Shown: positions 33,630-45,313 of the stretch, piece after piece
How positions within the stretch are numbered: position 1 is the first letter of the stretch
How the letters are laid out: the number at the start of each line of letters is the position of its first letter
From: Glandiceps talaboti
Lineage: Eukaryota; Hemichordata; Enteropneusta; Spengelidae
Direction: 5' to 3'
NCBI RefSeq assembly: GCF_964340395.1
Contig: NC_135552.1
Location: 937,001 to 1,001,000 of the forward strand
DNA: 64,000 bases
The notes under the pieces: model-generated
Told to the model about the DNA's origin: nothing
Seen by the model: the letters and a program-made list of their open reading frames with translations, nothing else
Database searches by the model: none
Translations under genes and position numbers: made by a program

Positions 33630-35807
33630 AGGTACATGTAGAAACTGGGTTTTCTAGTACATGTACATGTAGGTTTAACAAACATCAAATTTTGGTGGGT
33701 CAAAATAATTACTGAGTACATGTACATGTATCAGTGATATGTCAAATTAGAGGGCACACCACCATACATGTATATGAACAATGTGAACAACCTGATACAG
33801 TAAATTTTGTGATTAACAAAGACATTGTGGAGGGTGTTATAAGTGCATCATAGCATACATTACTGCCATGCAATGCATTTAATTCCTTTTTTAATATGTA
33901 CATATACATGTATTGTATACAATAATGAAATCATGAAGTGAAACCACTGGGCAAGGTTCTTATGGTCAGCACAAGGGGAGTCAATGAAATCATTCATTTT
34001 TTTTTTTATTTCAAAGCATACTTTCACACAGCAGGCACAGCTGTAAGTTATTGTTTGGACAGAACAAATTATCACCATGCTGAAATAAAAATCTTGGAGG
34101 GAAAATTAAAATGACCTGATTATGATGATAATGGTTACAAGGATGAAAAATGCATGTACATGTAAAGTGATGAGGCTGTAGATAGAAATGCATACCGATC
34201 TGATGTATAAATCAAGGGGAATGTATCCCATCGGTGTCTGGAAATGGAAAAAAAAAAACAGAGAAAAAGCACAGTGAATATCATTTTTCAGTGTCGAATG
34301 ACAAGAGACTTGTGGAGAACACACATGTGTACATTATACACATGTACTTTCATAATCTTTGTACATACATGTACATGTATTGCATGCTGAACACCACTAC
34401 TATATTTCTTTATCAAGGAATACATTCAAACTTTGTCGCATTTTGATAAATTTGCATTCTGTCTAACTTGTCCAACTTCAAAGCTTCTTTGAATTTCTTA
34501 AACTTCAACTATTAATCTTTACCTCATTCATGAACTTCATGCTATCATAGAGTGAGATTCAAGGATAAATCTACGCTTTCTGCCTAATATATAATTGTAT
34601 GGGTTTTATTACAAGCTTACCAACACCCTCCAAGATTTCAGAGCTCTTGGCAATTCCTTCATTTTTGGGAGGGGGGGGGGGGGGGGGGGGGGGAGACGAC
34701 TAAGAGTTCATTTCGTTTTGCGCGTGTCAAAATCGTAATAAGGATTTTTAATTGTTACTAAAATGGAATCAAAAGAAGCAATGCTATTTTTCTTGTCTTT
34801 AAGAAATAACCATCAGAAACTGTGCCAATACATGTACACGGAGAGAGATGCATGTTGTTGACCAGGGAGCAAATGTACAATAAATGAACGACAAAAACAA
34901 CCACTTAAAAGCTATGAAAATTTGATTTTATTATTCATCGACACCTAAACAGACGTATGTTGGATTGTCACAACTATAAATGATGGTACTTGACGAACAC
35001 AAACATCAACCAATTTCTTGTGACTTGGATAAGCCCACAGCCCAAGCAATGTGTTATACACTTATTGTAGACATTACATTTTGTAGTTGTACCTGCAACT
35101 CTCGGTTTTAAAACATAGCTTTGAGGACTACCCGATGCCATATTCTAGATGGGTTCGCTGTGTACATTGTAGATGCAATGAGATTCATCGTACACAAATA
35201 TAAATAACACTGCACTCTACTACATACCTACATTTGTAACAGCATGTGATCATGTCAACAAAAGTTAACATAGTGGGTATGCAATGAGCTGATCTTTCAA
35301 TCGTAGTGGCAACTTTTATAGGACCTTCACGTTAATTGATTTGAATAGACTACATGTACATTTTGTATGTGGAGAAGACATTACCAAAATCCACCTATGC
35401 CAAGACTCTCAGTTAGGCCATGTTGGGTATGACGTGAACTAATACAAATGTACATTTGTAAATCCGGAAATTATGGATGAGCTGTCGAACATTTGACATG
35501 ACCTCTAAACTTGGACTAAAGTCTCGTAGATAGCATGGTGTATTGCGAACATTTATTTCGGCACTCCCAACAAGTTGATCAATCAACTGATATTCATTCA
35601 ATCCTTCTATTAGCGTGAAAATCAAAAATTTGACCGTCTAAAATAATTATTCAGCAATACATTGTAGTTTAGTAATTCCACTTTGTACATGTTTTCACAT
35701 GATAGTTGAAACATACATGTATGAAAGCCACCGTCAACGTGTTCATCACTTTCATGGTGCGGCCATCAAAATCAACATGTATAAATTATGGAAATTGTGC
35801 AAATAAT
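33630..35807. other. Mostly unannotated, with poly-G tract
   Basis: Holds many acatgtacatgta words, a G-run at 34671-34695 and the weak exon candidate at 34196-34237. No other supported feature. Confidence 0.3.
34196..34237 (-). CDS. Candidate 42-nt exon, unrecognised
   Basis: Very good acceptor on the minus strand (a long T-run then ccatttccag) and donor GTATGC. Open in phase 0 as TPMGYIPLDLYIRS. The size and signals suit a mini-exon and the position is within the presumed first intron of the ORP gene, but it has no recognisable partner. Confidence 0.3.
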
Positions 35808-36476
35808 AAAATAGCACAAATGGTGTTGTAGGACAACTGTACAGTTTCACAAATGTTTATCTACATGGTAGCCATGCTACATGTACATGTAGGTATAGGT
35901 TGTCTGAATGATTATCCAGTTGCTTATCCAACCCTGTTGTTATCACTGCAATATACATGATCATTTGGCTTTTGCTATGGGCATGGTCATGTTGCTAGAC
36001 ATACATGTACACATGTATTTGCACACATTTTTTGAATGTTTATTCATTTGTCTATGAATCCCTCATGTTACTTTTGCAATAGACACAATCATTTGGCTGT
36101 TGCTATGGGCGTGGTCTTGTTGCTAGGTATATTTGCATATATTTTTAAAATATTTATTCATTTGTCTATTATTAATCCCACCAAATTTCAGACCAATCTG
36201 AAAAATACATTTGTACTTTTGGAGTTGAAGGTTTTTTAACCAAAAATGACATTTTTTGACCCATACATGTATTGCATACATGTACCAGTGATGTGATCAT
36301 TTTGCTTTGAACAATTTCCCAACTAGACCCCAAAAGTAATCTCCCCACCAAATACCAAGGCAATCGGTCTGGATATTTTTAGTTAAGTCATCCACACACA
36401 CACAAACAAACACACATACACACATGCAGACGGACAGACAGACACCACATCATGCCAATCAGTTCAGTTGTGCTAA
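35808..36476 (+). repeat. H1 repeat copy h2, shortened
   Basis: Start aaatagcacaaatggtgttgt, two or three core units, an abrupt jump (gtctattattaatcccacca) past part of the right half, CA-rich run at 36395-36440, end cagttcagttgtgctaaaaa. Confidence 0.75.
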
Positions 36477-36739
36477 AAATAGTCTGGATACAAAGCACCA
36501 ATGTGGTCTCTAAACCACCAATGCGGTCTCATGGCAGTGTTTGCGCTGCTGATCGTCGGATGGTTAAATGGCGAAATGATTTATTAACTGGCCACTCAGA
36601 CTTGCACTACTTTAGCCAAACTGGCGACTCTAAATTTTGAATCACACCGTTCCTCAATGAGTCCTCAATGAGTAACTAACTACATGTAGCGAATGTGTTG
36701 AAATTATTCACTGCTTAGGAGTTCGCCATAATTTACATA

Positions 36740-37060
36740 CTCCGTTAATACTCAACTGTTTACAAAGACAAAGTGTGTACTGACCACAGCTGATGCTATA
36801 CATTGATATCTGCATGTCATACGGTAATGTGTAAATTATATGCCACACATGATGCTGTACTTTCAACTAGCATCCTTCAACGTTGTCAACAAAGTATAAC
36901 AGCCTCATATACCTTTTAATAAAGTGGTGACGTTGTGTCCGATCATTAGTTTTCTGTTCAATTTTACTCTGAAAACACTTTTAGTTAGTAGTTTGACATC
37001 ATACATTGCACAACAATGAAAACATGGCGGGTGGTTACATGTACGTCACAAATTAAGAGA
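36740..37060. repeat. Dispersed repeat G, copy 2
   Basis: Shares gaccacagctgat, tacattgatatctgcatgt, acagcctcatataccttttaa with 12290-12480, and ttctgttcaattttactctgaaaacac, tagtttgacat with 6200-6250. Confidence 0.6.
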
Positions 37061-37849
37061 TTTAGACAAGGGTTACAATACAGAACAGTTTTACTCTACA
37101 GTTACACCAGGTTATACAAATATAAAGGCAACATATTTTGTACTTTTGCTAATAGATAGTCCACACATATCAACTCAAATAGTTCATAATTTTAACATAA
37201 TGATGATCTACAAATGTAAAAAGGCCACAAAATGCATCCATTTAAATGCTAAAATCTTCTGCTTCCACCAATAATTTTATTGTAGGACATGACAGATATA
37301 AACAAAGTCATAAGGGGAGAACCATTTTATTGGGAGGGGCAGGAGGATTTTGAGAAAAAAAAATTGTCGGCAGGTGAAGGAGGAAAACAAATAATTTGAT
37401 CCCATAATAGCTTGAGAAAAAAAATTGTTCACACAGACAGAAAGTAAAGAAAAAAATTTCTTGTGAAGTGCTGAAATCAGCTAAATTTGGGCAGTAATAA
37501 TAAGGGGACTCCGAACATCATCAATATTAAATACAGTAAGTGTATGACATTGCATTTACCATATAACAACAGGGTTGTTAATTCAAGTTTGCCAATAAGT
37601 GGAAGCATTTTCCAAAGCTGGTTAAAGCTTGACTATTTTGTTAAATTGGTATTATAAATTGGTTTAAAGGTCAGTTAGTTAAGTGACCGGTTTGTCTTGA
37701 GGTTATTGACCCTGGTATTAGGGTAGGTTAGCAGAGAAGACATTAGCGATACGTCCCCTGGTCGATACCTAGTTGACCCTTATTTTAAGACGTTACGGAC
37801 CGGCTGTTGGAGTCCTTCAGGCTTCATCAGTCACACTTATGTCTAACAA

Positions 37850-38440
37850 GATTTGCATTTGTTTGGCTTTAAATTTAATATTGTTCATCAAGCAGAGACG
37901 CTAGTATAAACTGTATTTCAATCACATTATGATCAGCAAGGCTATTTTCAGCCTTGCTTTTAGAGGCAGAGGACTTCAGTTTAGTTGTGACAAGTATGTC
38001 TTTAAGATTTTTGTTTCGTTCTTGTCTGTGCTATGATTGGTTTGGTTGGGTAGAGTTGGTTCAAGGTTACATTATTTTCTAGCAGTTCCCAATGTTTTGT
38101 TAATGCATCTTTTAGTTTAGACGCTTTGATGGTGGAACTATATATGTTGTTTTAAAGACTAGAGGAATCTCTAGAGTTGGTGTTCGATTTTGGAGATAAG
38201 TCTCCCTATTCTCATAACGGACCTTACATGTAACAAGTGAATCACTTCTGATTTGTTATATCCTCTTTGTGTCAATTTGTTTATGAAGAATTTCAACTTG
38301 TTTTGGAAATCTTTTTCATTACTGCATGTTCATACCTCATTGTTTCGCCTTTAATAAAAAATCTTTGAAGACCAAATTTGGGTGACATGATTGTCTGTGG
38401 AGGTACTGAAAAGTCAGTTGGTTTTTGTAGTCTGGATGAC
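37850..38440 (-). pseudogene. PLE reverse transcriptase, C-terminal part
   Basis: After the SINE: YLHRQSCHPNLVFKDF, then KGETMRY, NKLKFFINKLTQRGYNKSEV, VRYENRETYLQNRTPTLEIP, then SKLKDALTKHWELLENNV and KNLKDILVTTKL. These blocks, in this order, are the RT-to-endonuclease region of Penelope-like elements. Several frameshifts and stops; the GIY-YIG segment with its Cys cluster is not found. Confidence 0.75.
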
Positions 38441-38446
38441 CAGAGT

Positions 38447-38813
38447 CATGATGGGTGAATGGTTAGCGTGACCGGCTTGGAATCTACAGGTTGCAGGTTC
38501 GAGCCCTGTTGCTGCCAGCTGTTTGTTTCTGAGTGGCTAAAGTCCTTGGGCAAGATTTGAACCACGACTGTGCCTCAGTCAACCCAGCTGTATAACTGAG
38601 GACCTGGTAGGATGTAGGTTGCAATGTGAAGGCTTTAATCCTATGCGCTTAAATGGTTGCAATGGATTGTAATTTGTATGCTCCCCGGGGAGTTGAGGAA
38701 GACTAAAGGGCCGTTGTGCCGTTCTGATCCGAGCCAGGGGTAATAATTGTAAAGCGCTTTGAGCACGGAGTGGGAAAGCGCTATATAAGAACCCAACATT
38801 ATTTATTATTATG
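38447..38813 (+). mobile_element. tRNA-derived SINE with L2/CR1-like 3' end
   Basis: Head gggtgaatggttagcgtgac (A box) and GGTTCGAGCCC at 38496-38506 (B box, near-consensus), an internal RNA polymerase III promoter. The tail reads gcgctttgagcacggagtgg, aaagcgctatataagaaccc, then attatttattatt, the 3' end shared by many LINE-mobilised SINEs in marine invertebrates. 367 bp; inserted in the PLE RT. Not a functional tRNA gene. Confidence 0.85.
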
Positions 38814-38819
38814 TGATTT

Positions 38820-39195
38820 CTATAAGGTTCACACATTGTATAAATCGTTACGATCGATACTGTATAGGAACTAGACTAGTATGGTGTGATTCTTGATATC
38901 CAACCTTTTGGTTGTTTGAACCTATGACCTTTGTAAATCACCAAATCAAGGCATATTAACACTTCCGTTTCTGAGCTGACCAAAGAAATGGGTGCATTTC
39001 ATTTATCTTTTCACTTTATTGAATTCAGTTTGTGTGCCATGGAATAGCATGAATATGACATCTCTGAAACATGTCCAAAGTGATATTTTATCCATGTATG
39101 TTTAAATAATGCGACACTCAAGTTTGTGGAATGCGATGTCCGCTATCTCTGGAGAAGCTGGTGAGCCCATACTACAACCACATGTTACTTTGTAG
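38820..39195 (-). pseudogene. PLE reverse transcriptase, palm part
   Basis: On the minus strand: GCSMGSPASPEIADIAFHKL (39121-39180), the PLE RT motif; then in a second frame TCFRDVIFMLFHGTQTEF (the usual DD is DV, so the catalytic Asp is lost); then INEMHPF and LDLVIYKGHRFKQP-like sequence in shifting frames. At least two frameshifts. It is followed by the SINE at 38447-38813. Confidence 0.8.
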
Positions 39196-39794
39196 ACATC
39201 TACAAACAGAGGCTACTAGAAGAAAACCACCGTTTGTATTTTCTCTTGGATTTTTTTATAATTTATCAAAGTGTTTAAATGTGTTTCGTGTGTTTGTCTT
39301 GAAAATGTTCTACTATCCATATCGGGAGATTATTCTCAAGACTTTATTTGTTGAAACTAATAGTTCAGTGGTTTGGCAGTTCTCTTTTTGGAGGATGTGG
39401 TGGCCTTGAAAAGGGCCGATAGTAATAAAGGGATGGGAATTCCTAACACTATCAATATTAAACAAGTATATGACATTGGGTTTACCATATAACCAACAGT
39501 GGGTTGTTAGATCAAGTTTGAAAATAAGTGGAAGCATTTTTCCAAGGTTGGTTCAAACTTGATTATTTTGTTTGGGAATAAGAAATTTGTTTAAAGGTCA
39601 CTTAGCCAAGTGAGCAGTTAGCTCCTCATAGATTTTTTACCAGCTATCTATCTTAAATAGAAGCATGGATTGTTAACTACTACTTATTGCTACTTACACA
39701 GAACAAGTTAGCTGTGAACCAGTGACATGTACATGTAGGTATACATTATGTAGTTATGAACTGCACATTACACCAGATTTAAACTGAATCAGTG

Positions 39795-40703
39795 AATGCC
39801 TCCCGTAAGGGAATCACTAATTATGCAAATAACTCATTAAACTAAAAAAACTATGGTAACAGGCTTTGTTTTTTGGACAAGCATGCTTTCTTAGGTTAAT
39901 GTATGTAAGAGTGTATGACACTGCTTAATGCAGTCTTAAGATATAGCCTAATTACCGAAAATCATTAATTATGCAAATTATTCATTAACACTGTAAGGTA
40001 CATCAAATAACTTTATAGGACATACACAATTTGTTATGGTTTATGTATGTACTGAATTGTATTGAAATTGAAGCATGCAGTCGTAAGATATAGCCTAATT
40101 TCCAAGAATCATTAATTATGCAAATTATTCCTTAACACTGAAAGGTACACCAACAAGCTTTACAGGACATATGCGATTGTTATGTTGAACGTGTGTACTG
40201 AATTACATTGTATATTGGAATTGAAGTATGTATTCTTAAGATATAGCCTAATTACCAAAAATTATTAATTATGCAAATTATTCATTAACACTGTATGGTG
40301 CGTCAACAAACTTGATGGACATATGTGTTTTCTTATGGTTAACGTATGTACTAAATTGTGTTGAATTTCAAGTATGTATTCTTAAGATATAGCCTAATTA
40401 CCAAAAATAATTAATTATGCAAATTATTCATTAACGCTGTAAGATACATCAACGAATTTTATAGGACAAATGTATGTTGTTGTGTTTAACGAATATACTA
40501 AATTATATTGAAATTGAAGTATGCTGTCTTAAGATAATGCGTAATTAGTTGATTTCATTAATATGCAAATTTCTCTAATTAAACATTAACAGATCTGGCT
40601 CAAAACCTAATCAGGTCTAGCTATTACCCTAAAGATTATAATTATATCCTTAATTTCATTACAATTGAGCCAGCCGATTTTTAGAAAATGATGACACAGA
40701 CAC

Positions 40704-40734
<31 letters not shown>

Positions 40735-40800
40735 CACACACACACACAGACACAGACAGACATTCTTCTTTTAATACCTCCCGTACCCTTACGGGAGGTA
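39795..40800 (+). repeat. H3 repeat with tandem core and terminal hairpin
   Basis: Left motif GCCTCCCGTAAGGG (39799-39812). Five to six core units of about 145 bp (taattatgcaaattattcatt at 39822, 39964, 40112, 40264 and 40411; aagatatagcctaatt). CAGA/CA microsatellite at 40692-40762. Terminal hairpin at 40776-40799 with perfect 10-bp arms (ACCTCCCGTA/TACGGGAGGT) and a CCCT loop. The left motif matches the inverse of the hairpin 3' part at 13 of 14 positions. Confidence 0.8.
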
Positions 40801-41081
40801 AAAATTGGTAACTGAGAAGAAAAAAAAATTGCATTGCTTCTGCATATGGAAAAAATAATTTGATGCAGGACTGACAATAGAAAAAAAAATTTGCTGTCAC
40901 AGTGATGGGGAAAAAAATTTGCTGCCATACCCACTTCCTCCTGCCCCCCACCCCCCAAAATCAAATGTTTCTCCCCTGAAAGGCTGGAGTCAACCCACAT
41001 CCACCTGCTGTTGTTTTGTATCAGTTATCTTTACCTACATGTAAATGTCTGAGTTATAGTCAGTTTTGAATTTGAGGATTA

Positions 41082-44008
41082 TTGTTACACGCCGGATAAA
41101 AGCACCAAATTTGGCATGAATGTTCCTTAGGACCTACTAACTGATTTTAGAAGGGGGGCCCTCTTGAATATTTACAAAAAATTGCATAAATTGGTAAAAT
41201 TAGAAATGGCCACAACCCCCTTGAGAAATCCCATGTTTCTCGGAAATAAGGCACCAAAAATGAGCAAATACGACAATCACGTTCTTTGGAACCTACTTTT
41301 GATTTTTATCTCGGAGTCAGGTTGAATATTTGCATACATTTGCATAAATCACTGATTTTCAAAATGACCAGAATCAACCTGGAACAATTCTATGATACAG
41401 AGAAATAACCTACTTAAAGAAATCAAATTTGGAATGGGTGTTCCATAGGACCTAATCACAGATTTAGCCTTAGCCCTTTCACCACGAGTACCCCTGGCCC
41501 ATATATGGGGACGCTCTAAGGCGCCCACCAGTACCCCATATATGGGGACGGCAAAGTTCATTCACCAATGGTTTGCCTATCTCACCGTTATGCCGTTTAA
41601 CGGCAGCTATTGCTGCAAAACTTGCTGCCATAACTAGTTCCACACATGCGTATTAGCTATGTTTTGCTTGTCTGCCAATTTGAACACATGGAAGTGAACG
41701 GTTTAGAAATAGGACCGAAATGACGAGCGATCGCAATTTTTGTGTGCGTTTTTCGCTGACAAAATCGAATTTCAACATGGCGGAAGTAACCAACGGCTCT
41801 CATAACATCTCCTACGATGTCAATTTGTCAATCGTCCAAAGAAATTTCCACTGAATTTTACCAGAAATACATCGTTGAATACATGTAGTTGGTCGTGGGA
41901 ACGGTACAAGCATCAGAAGTACCGCTAAGTTCGTGTTATCTCCCAACGGGGAATTTACGAGTGTCATAGTGAAAGTCGGCAAAATGCGTAACTTGTTGAC
42001 CCGTAGTCTGCGCCTATACTATCGTCTTGGGACCAATTTTTATCAATGTAAAGAATAATTTGTTCATATTTCTTTGTGGTAATGTTCAATAATGAATAAT
42101 ACTCATACAGGTTCAATTTATACTGGTCAATGGTGGGTAGATTACGCACGATCTGACGATTTTCCGATCGGATTTTTAGCGTGCGTTTTTTTAGGAAAAA
42201 TTCAAATTTCAACATAGCCGCAGCCAAAATCGTCTCCCCTAACATCGTTTACGATGTAAATAACGGTTCTGTTCTTGAAAAATTCTGTTAAATTTCGACT
42301 TGGATGGCATTTTTGACTACAAGTAGGTGGCTGTATGAACTCAGTGTACTCTATGTAACCATCACGTTACAGCGACATACGTTCAAAATGCCAGCTGCAT
42401 ATTTCCATGATCGGTGTGCATGTCGGCAAATACCACCACCTTGCCCATCCAAATCTTGGCGCCGATACTACCGACTTATGGGTATTTTTTACCGATTTAG
42501 AGAATAAATTTGGTGATAATTTTTTGCTGTCTTGTCAAATACTGAATTATATTTACAGAAGCTCACATTTCAGATGGTCTTGAGGCGATGACTTTAGATA
42601 TTTTAGTACACTTTCAATGCCGGTGGGGATGGACTGCAGCGTCATAAATGGATTATTTAGCCGTTAATTATTTTAATTCAAATTTAATACGACTGAAAAT
42701 ATCATTTTCTGCCAAATTTTCGCCAATTTTGACCATTGAACCAGTGTACAGAAGTTTTGTAGGAACATAAATGTTGGCATTTGAATTTTGTTTGTGACAT
42801 AAATATTTTGTTTATTTGTGATGTCAATAAATAAACAACCTGTGTTTGTTTTATTAATATTTTATTACTTTAATCCATATTTCAGTTGTGTGTGTGATCA
42901 TAGTTGACTATGAATTTGCATCTATGATGTAGAAAATTTATTTTCCATTCAAATGATTTAAAAAATAGGCAACTCTGAGTATTTTTATATCAGTTTGATT
43001 ACATACCACTCACTCTCACATTATGTTAGTGAGGGGGCTGGTGGAGCACAAACAATCCCATGAGGCCAATGGTGGTGAAAGAGTTAAAGCCCAAGGTCCA
43101 ACCAGGCCATGTGCCCACGCTACGGAAGTAGGTTTGCGCATGTGCAACCGAATACGTTTGTTTATCTGGGAGGAGCATTTGGTAAATCCGTCCCAGGTAG
43201 TTTATCAACATATTAGTGGCTGTTCACACATATTGGTTACATGTACATGTATTTCTTGCCTAATCCGAAGAGTCCCTTGTTATATTTTTTTTTTCAAGTC
43301 TAGTGGCAGTGTTTCTGCTACGTTTTTTTCCGGGGCATACGTACGGCCAGACACCCAGTCTGAATGAAACACGTATTTCTATAAACTTATACATACAAAT
43401 TATAACCCGAAAAATTATATTTTGAGGGACCTGTTCTAACACAATCCAAACACTATTACACAGTGACAATTTGTATCATTGAAATTGTAAACGGAAAATC
43501 TCAGGTACGAACAAACTTACTTACTTGTATCATTTGTACAAGGTACTAGATTACAGTTGCACACGTACACACTAGCGTCTGCATTTGGTCGATCGTTACG
43601 ACACCAAAATCGTTAGATAGATGAGAATTTTTTTTTACAGATTACATGTAGGTCGTGTTTTGACAACATAATCGTGAAAACTTCAAAATTAACTTCACAA
43701 GTATCGCACAGGTCAGAGCGGACTAAGCTTTACACTTCCATACTTACTGTACACTAGGTAGCTAGCTACATGTATATGCAAATATTCTAAAAAGCTTCCA
43801 GGATGAAATCAGTAAATAAATCTCAAGCATGATTCATGCCATTCATGCTGAAATATATGATTTTTCATGGCTGATGGTGGCCTTTTTAATTTTTCCTGAT
43901 GTATGCAAATTTATGCAAATATTCAAGAGGGCTCCCAACCTAAAATCAATAAGTAGGTCCTTAGGAACACTTATGCCAAATTTGGTGCTTTTATCCGGCA
44001 TGTAACAA
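41082..44008. mobile_element. TIR element with TA duplication, TTGTTACAC..TGTAACAA
   Basis: Inverted repeats of about 90 bp: TTGTTACACGCCGGATAAAA at the left matches the inverse of the right end (ttttatccggcatgtaacaa), continuing through caccaaatttggcat and ccctcttgaatattt. TA on both sides (41080-41081 and 44009-44010). The left arm holds a partial tandem copy of itself (41230-41460). Interrupted by a piggyBac-like element at 41474. No transposase seen. Confidence 0.75.
41474..43083. mobile_element. piggyBac-like non-autonomous element nested in the TA element
   Basis: Ends CCCTTTCACCACGAGTACCC and, inward from the right, CTCTTTCACCACCATTGG. TTAA at 43084-43087 on the right; the left copy is TTAG (41470-41473), one substitution. 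CCC ends next to TTAA are the piggyBac signature. Internal CCCATATATGGGGACG palindromes occur twice near 41494 and 41545. About 430 bp are tandemly duplicated (around 41700-42140 and 42150-42545). No transposase seen. Confidence 0.7.
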
Positions 44009-44010
44009 TA

Positions 44011-44271
44011 AAGTTGCTAAGCCACCTGACTATTATGGCTTTGGACATGAAAACTGCGCCAACACAATCGCTCCCAGGCAGCCACATCAGATTGTATCAC
44101 AACGAAAATGGATATGCACATGTATGTCACAGAACACTGTCCTAATACCAACTTTGAATGAGATCTGTTCAAGCATGTATGAGTTATGGCTTTGGACATC
44201 GAAAATTCGCAAACAAAATGGCTGCCACGCAGCCATATTCGATCGTATCACGACAACAATGAATATGGACA
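44011..44271 (+). repeat. H2 repeat copy 4, left piece
   Basis: H2 core units (tatggctttggacatgaaaa .. gagatctgttcaagcatgta). Interrupted at GGACA. Confidence 0.75.
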
Positions 44272-45313
44272 CAGTGTTCTCCACGAGGGGTTTTTGAGGG
44301 GCGCACCGGCCCTCTGTTTTCATGAACCGCCCCTTTGTTTGCGTTTATCCGAATCACCGCCCCTTTGTTTTGACGTGAACATCTTCAAGAGATTCTATTC
44401 AATGCTGTTAATGATAATGAAGGAAGTGAACAGCGACACTGCGTCTATCATCGTTTATGAACTTATTTATCACCTTGATTATAACAATGGTAGCCGAAAC
44501 AAAAACAGTAAATGTAGTACCGTCGTAAAGTAGAAGATGGTACGTTGGTAGTTTCTATGGCCGGGTATATCAAGCCGGTAATTTCCAAGCCATCCTGTAT
44601 ACGTAATACACAGTATGCATACGATGTACAATGTCACAGCAATTTTCGCACTGTATCGATAAATACGAATAAAAACCTAAAACTTATACATTTTCTTTAG
44701 AAATAACTACTCCAGCACGGTTCTATGGTAAAATTAATGTCCTAAATGATCAAGTTTGGATGTGAATCACGATCATAGTACCACGAGGTAGCTCCGATGT
44801 GGCAGCCATGTTTGTTACTGTACATTTCCACTGAACATATTCGGTTATTCTTAGCCCAAATTCGCCACATTAAAAATGTACGTATTTCCGGCAAATTTTG
44901 ATGAAAATTTTTAGAGAAATAAAGGGAATTGAATTGTTTTCAATTAATTTTTATGAATGACATGCACATTTACAAGGTGAAACCAACAACTCAAAACAAT
45001 ACATGTACATCAACAATGCCATGTGTTGTGTGTGTAAAACATGCTTGCCAACATTACTGTAACATCGTCTGTGTAAAGTCTGTCAACCTCCTTCCTGAAA
45101 TTTTTACATTGTGAATTATGTTAAAGGTTTGGAAATTGGTGATCTCAACACATTTCAGTGCATTTTAGTTTGCTGAATGAATAAAATAGGAGTTTTTGAT
45201 TTCGGAGACTTTTTTCAGTTCCTAATATTATGATCTGGAAATATGCTAATGATATGCAAATAAATATGCAAATTAGGGCACCCCTTTATTTTTCAAAATT
45301 GTGGAGAACCCTG
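44272..45313. mobile_element. hAT-like element with 5-bp TSD (CAGTGTTCTCCAC..GTGGAGAACCCTG)
   Basis: Inverted ends CAGTGTTCTCCAC and GTGGAGAACCCTG (12 of 13). Target duplication GGACA at 44267-44271 and 45314-45318; removal restores the H2 word aatatg.acatgtat.tcata. Subterminal repeats of CCGCCCCTTTGTTT in the left arm and cacccctttatttt at the right. 1042 bp, no transposase. Confidence 0.85.

Larger units (their letters stand above)
37481..39620 (-). mobile_element. Penelope-like element (PLE) with flanking direct repeats
   Basis: Two direct repeats of about 210 bp (37481-37690 and 39405-39620; shared words catcaatattaaa.a.agt, tgacattg..tttaccatataac, aataagtggaagcattttt and ggtttaaaggtca) flank a minus-strand RT. 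Flanking direct repeats (pLTRs) are typical of PLEs. The GIY-YIG endonuclease that PLEs carry after the RT is not recognisable, and a SINE sits in the middle. Defective. Confidence 0.75.
37313..40977. mobile_element. TIR pair AGGGGAGAA..TTCTCCCCT enclosing other elements
   Basis: Left AGGGGAGAACCATTTTATT and right, read inward, AGGGGAGAAACATTTGATTT, both followed by a G-rich block, GGCAGGAGGA and A-runs (gaaaaaaaaatt). Flanks are TA on the left and GA on the right, so a TA duplication is possible but not intact. The termini are related to those of 49134-50919 (AGGGGTAGACCATTCGATAT). Nearly all of the interior is later insertions (a Penelope-like element, a SINE and H3). Confidence 0.6.

Noticed and set aside
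35413-35625. 70-codon minus-strand ORF
   Set aside because: No splice signals, no start context and no recognisable family.
38447-38530. Functional tRNA gene
   Set aside because: A and B boxes are present, but the sequence continues into a SINE body and LINE-like tail and no clean cloverleaf can be drawn.
39131-39409. 92-codon plus-strand ORF
   Set aside because: It is antisense to the Penelope-like RT and the pLTR.
37481-39620. LTR retrotransposon, because of the direct repeats
   Set aside because: The repeats lack TG..CA ends and there is no gag, protease or integrase. The RT motifs are Penelope-like and the repeats fit pLTRs.
44186-44533. 115-codon ORF with a repeated Pro-Pro-Leu-Cys motif
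   Set aside because: It crosses the boundary between H2 and the inserted hAT-like element, and the repeat is that element's subterminal array.
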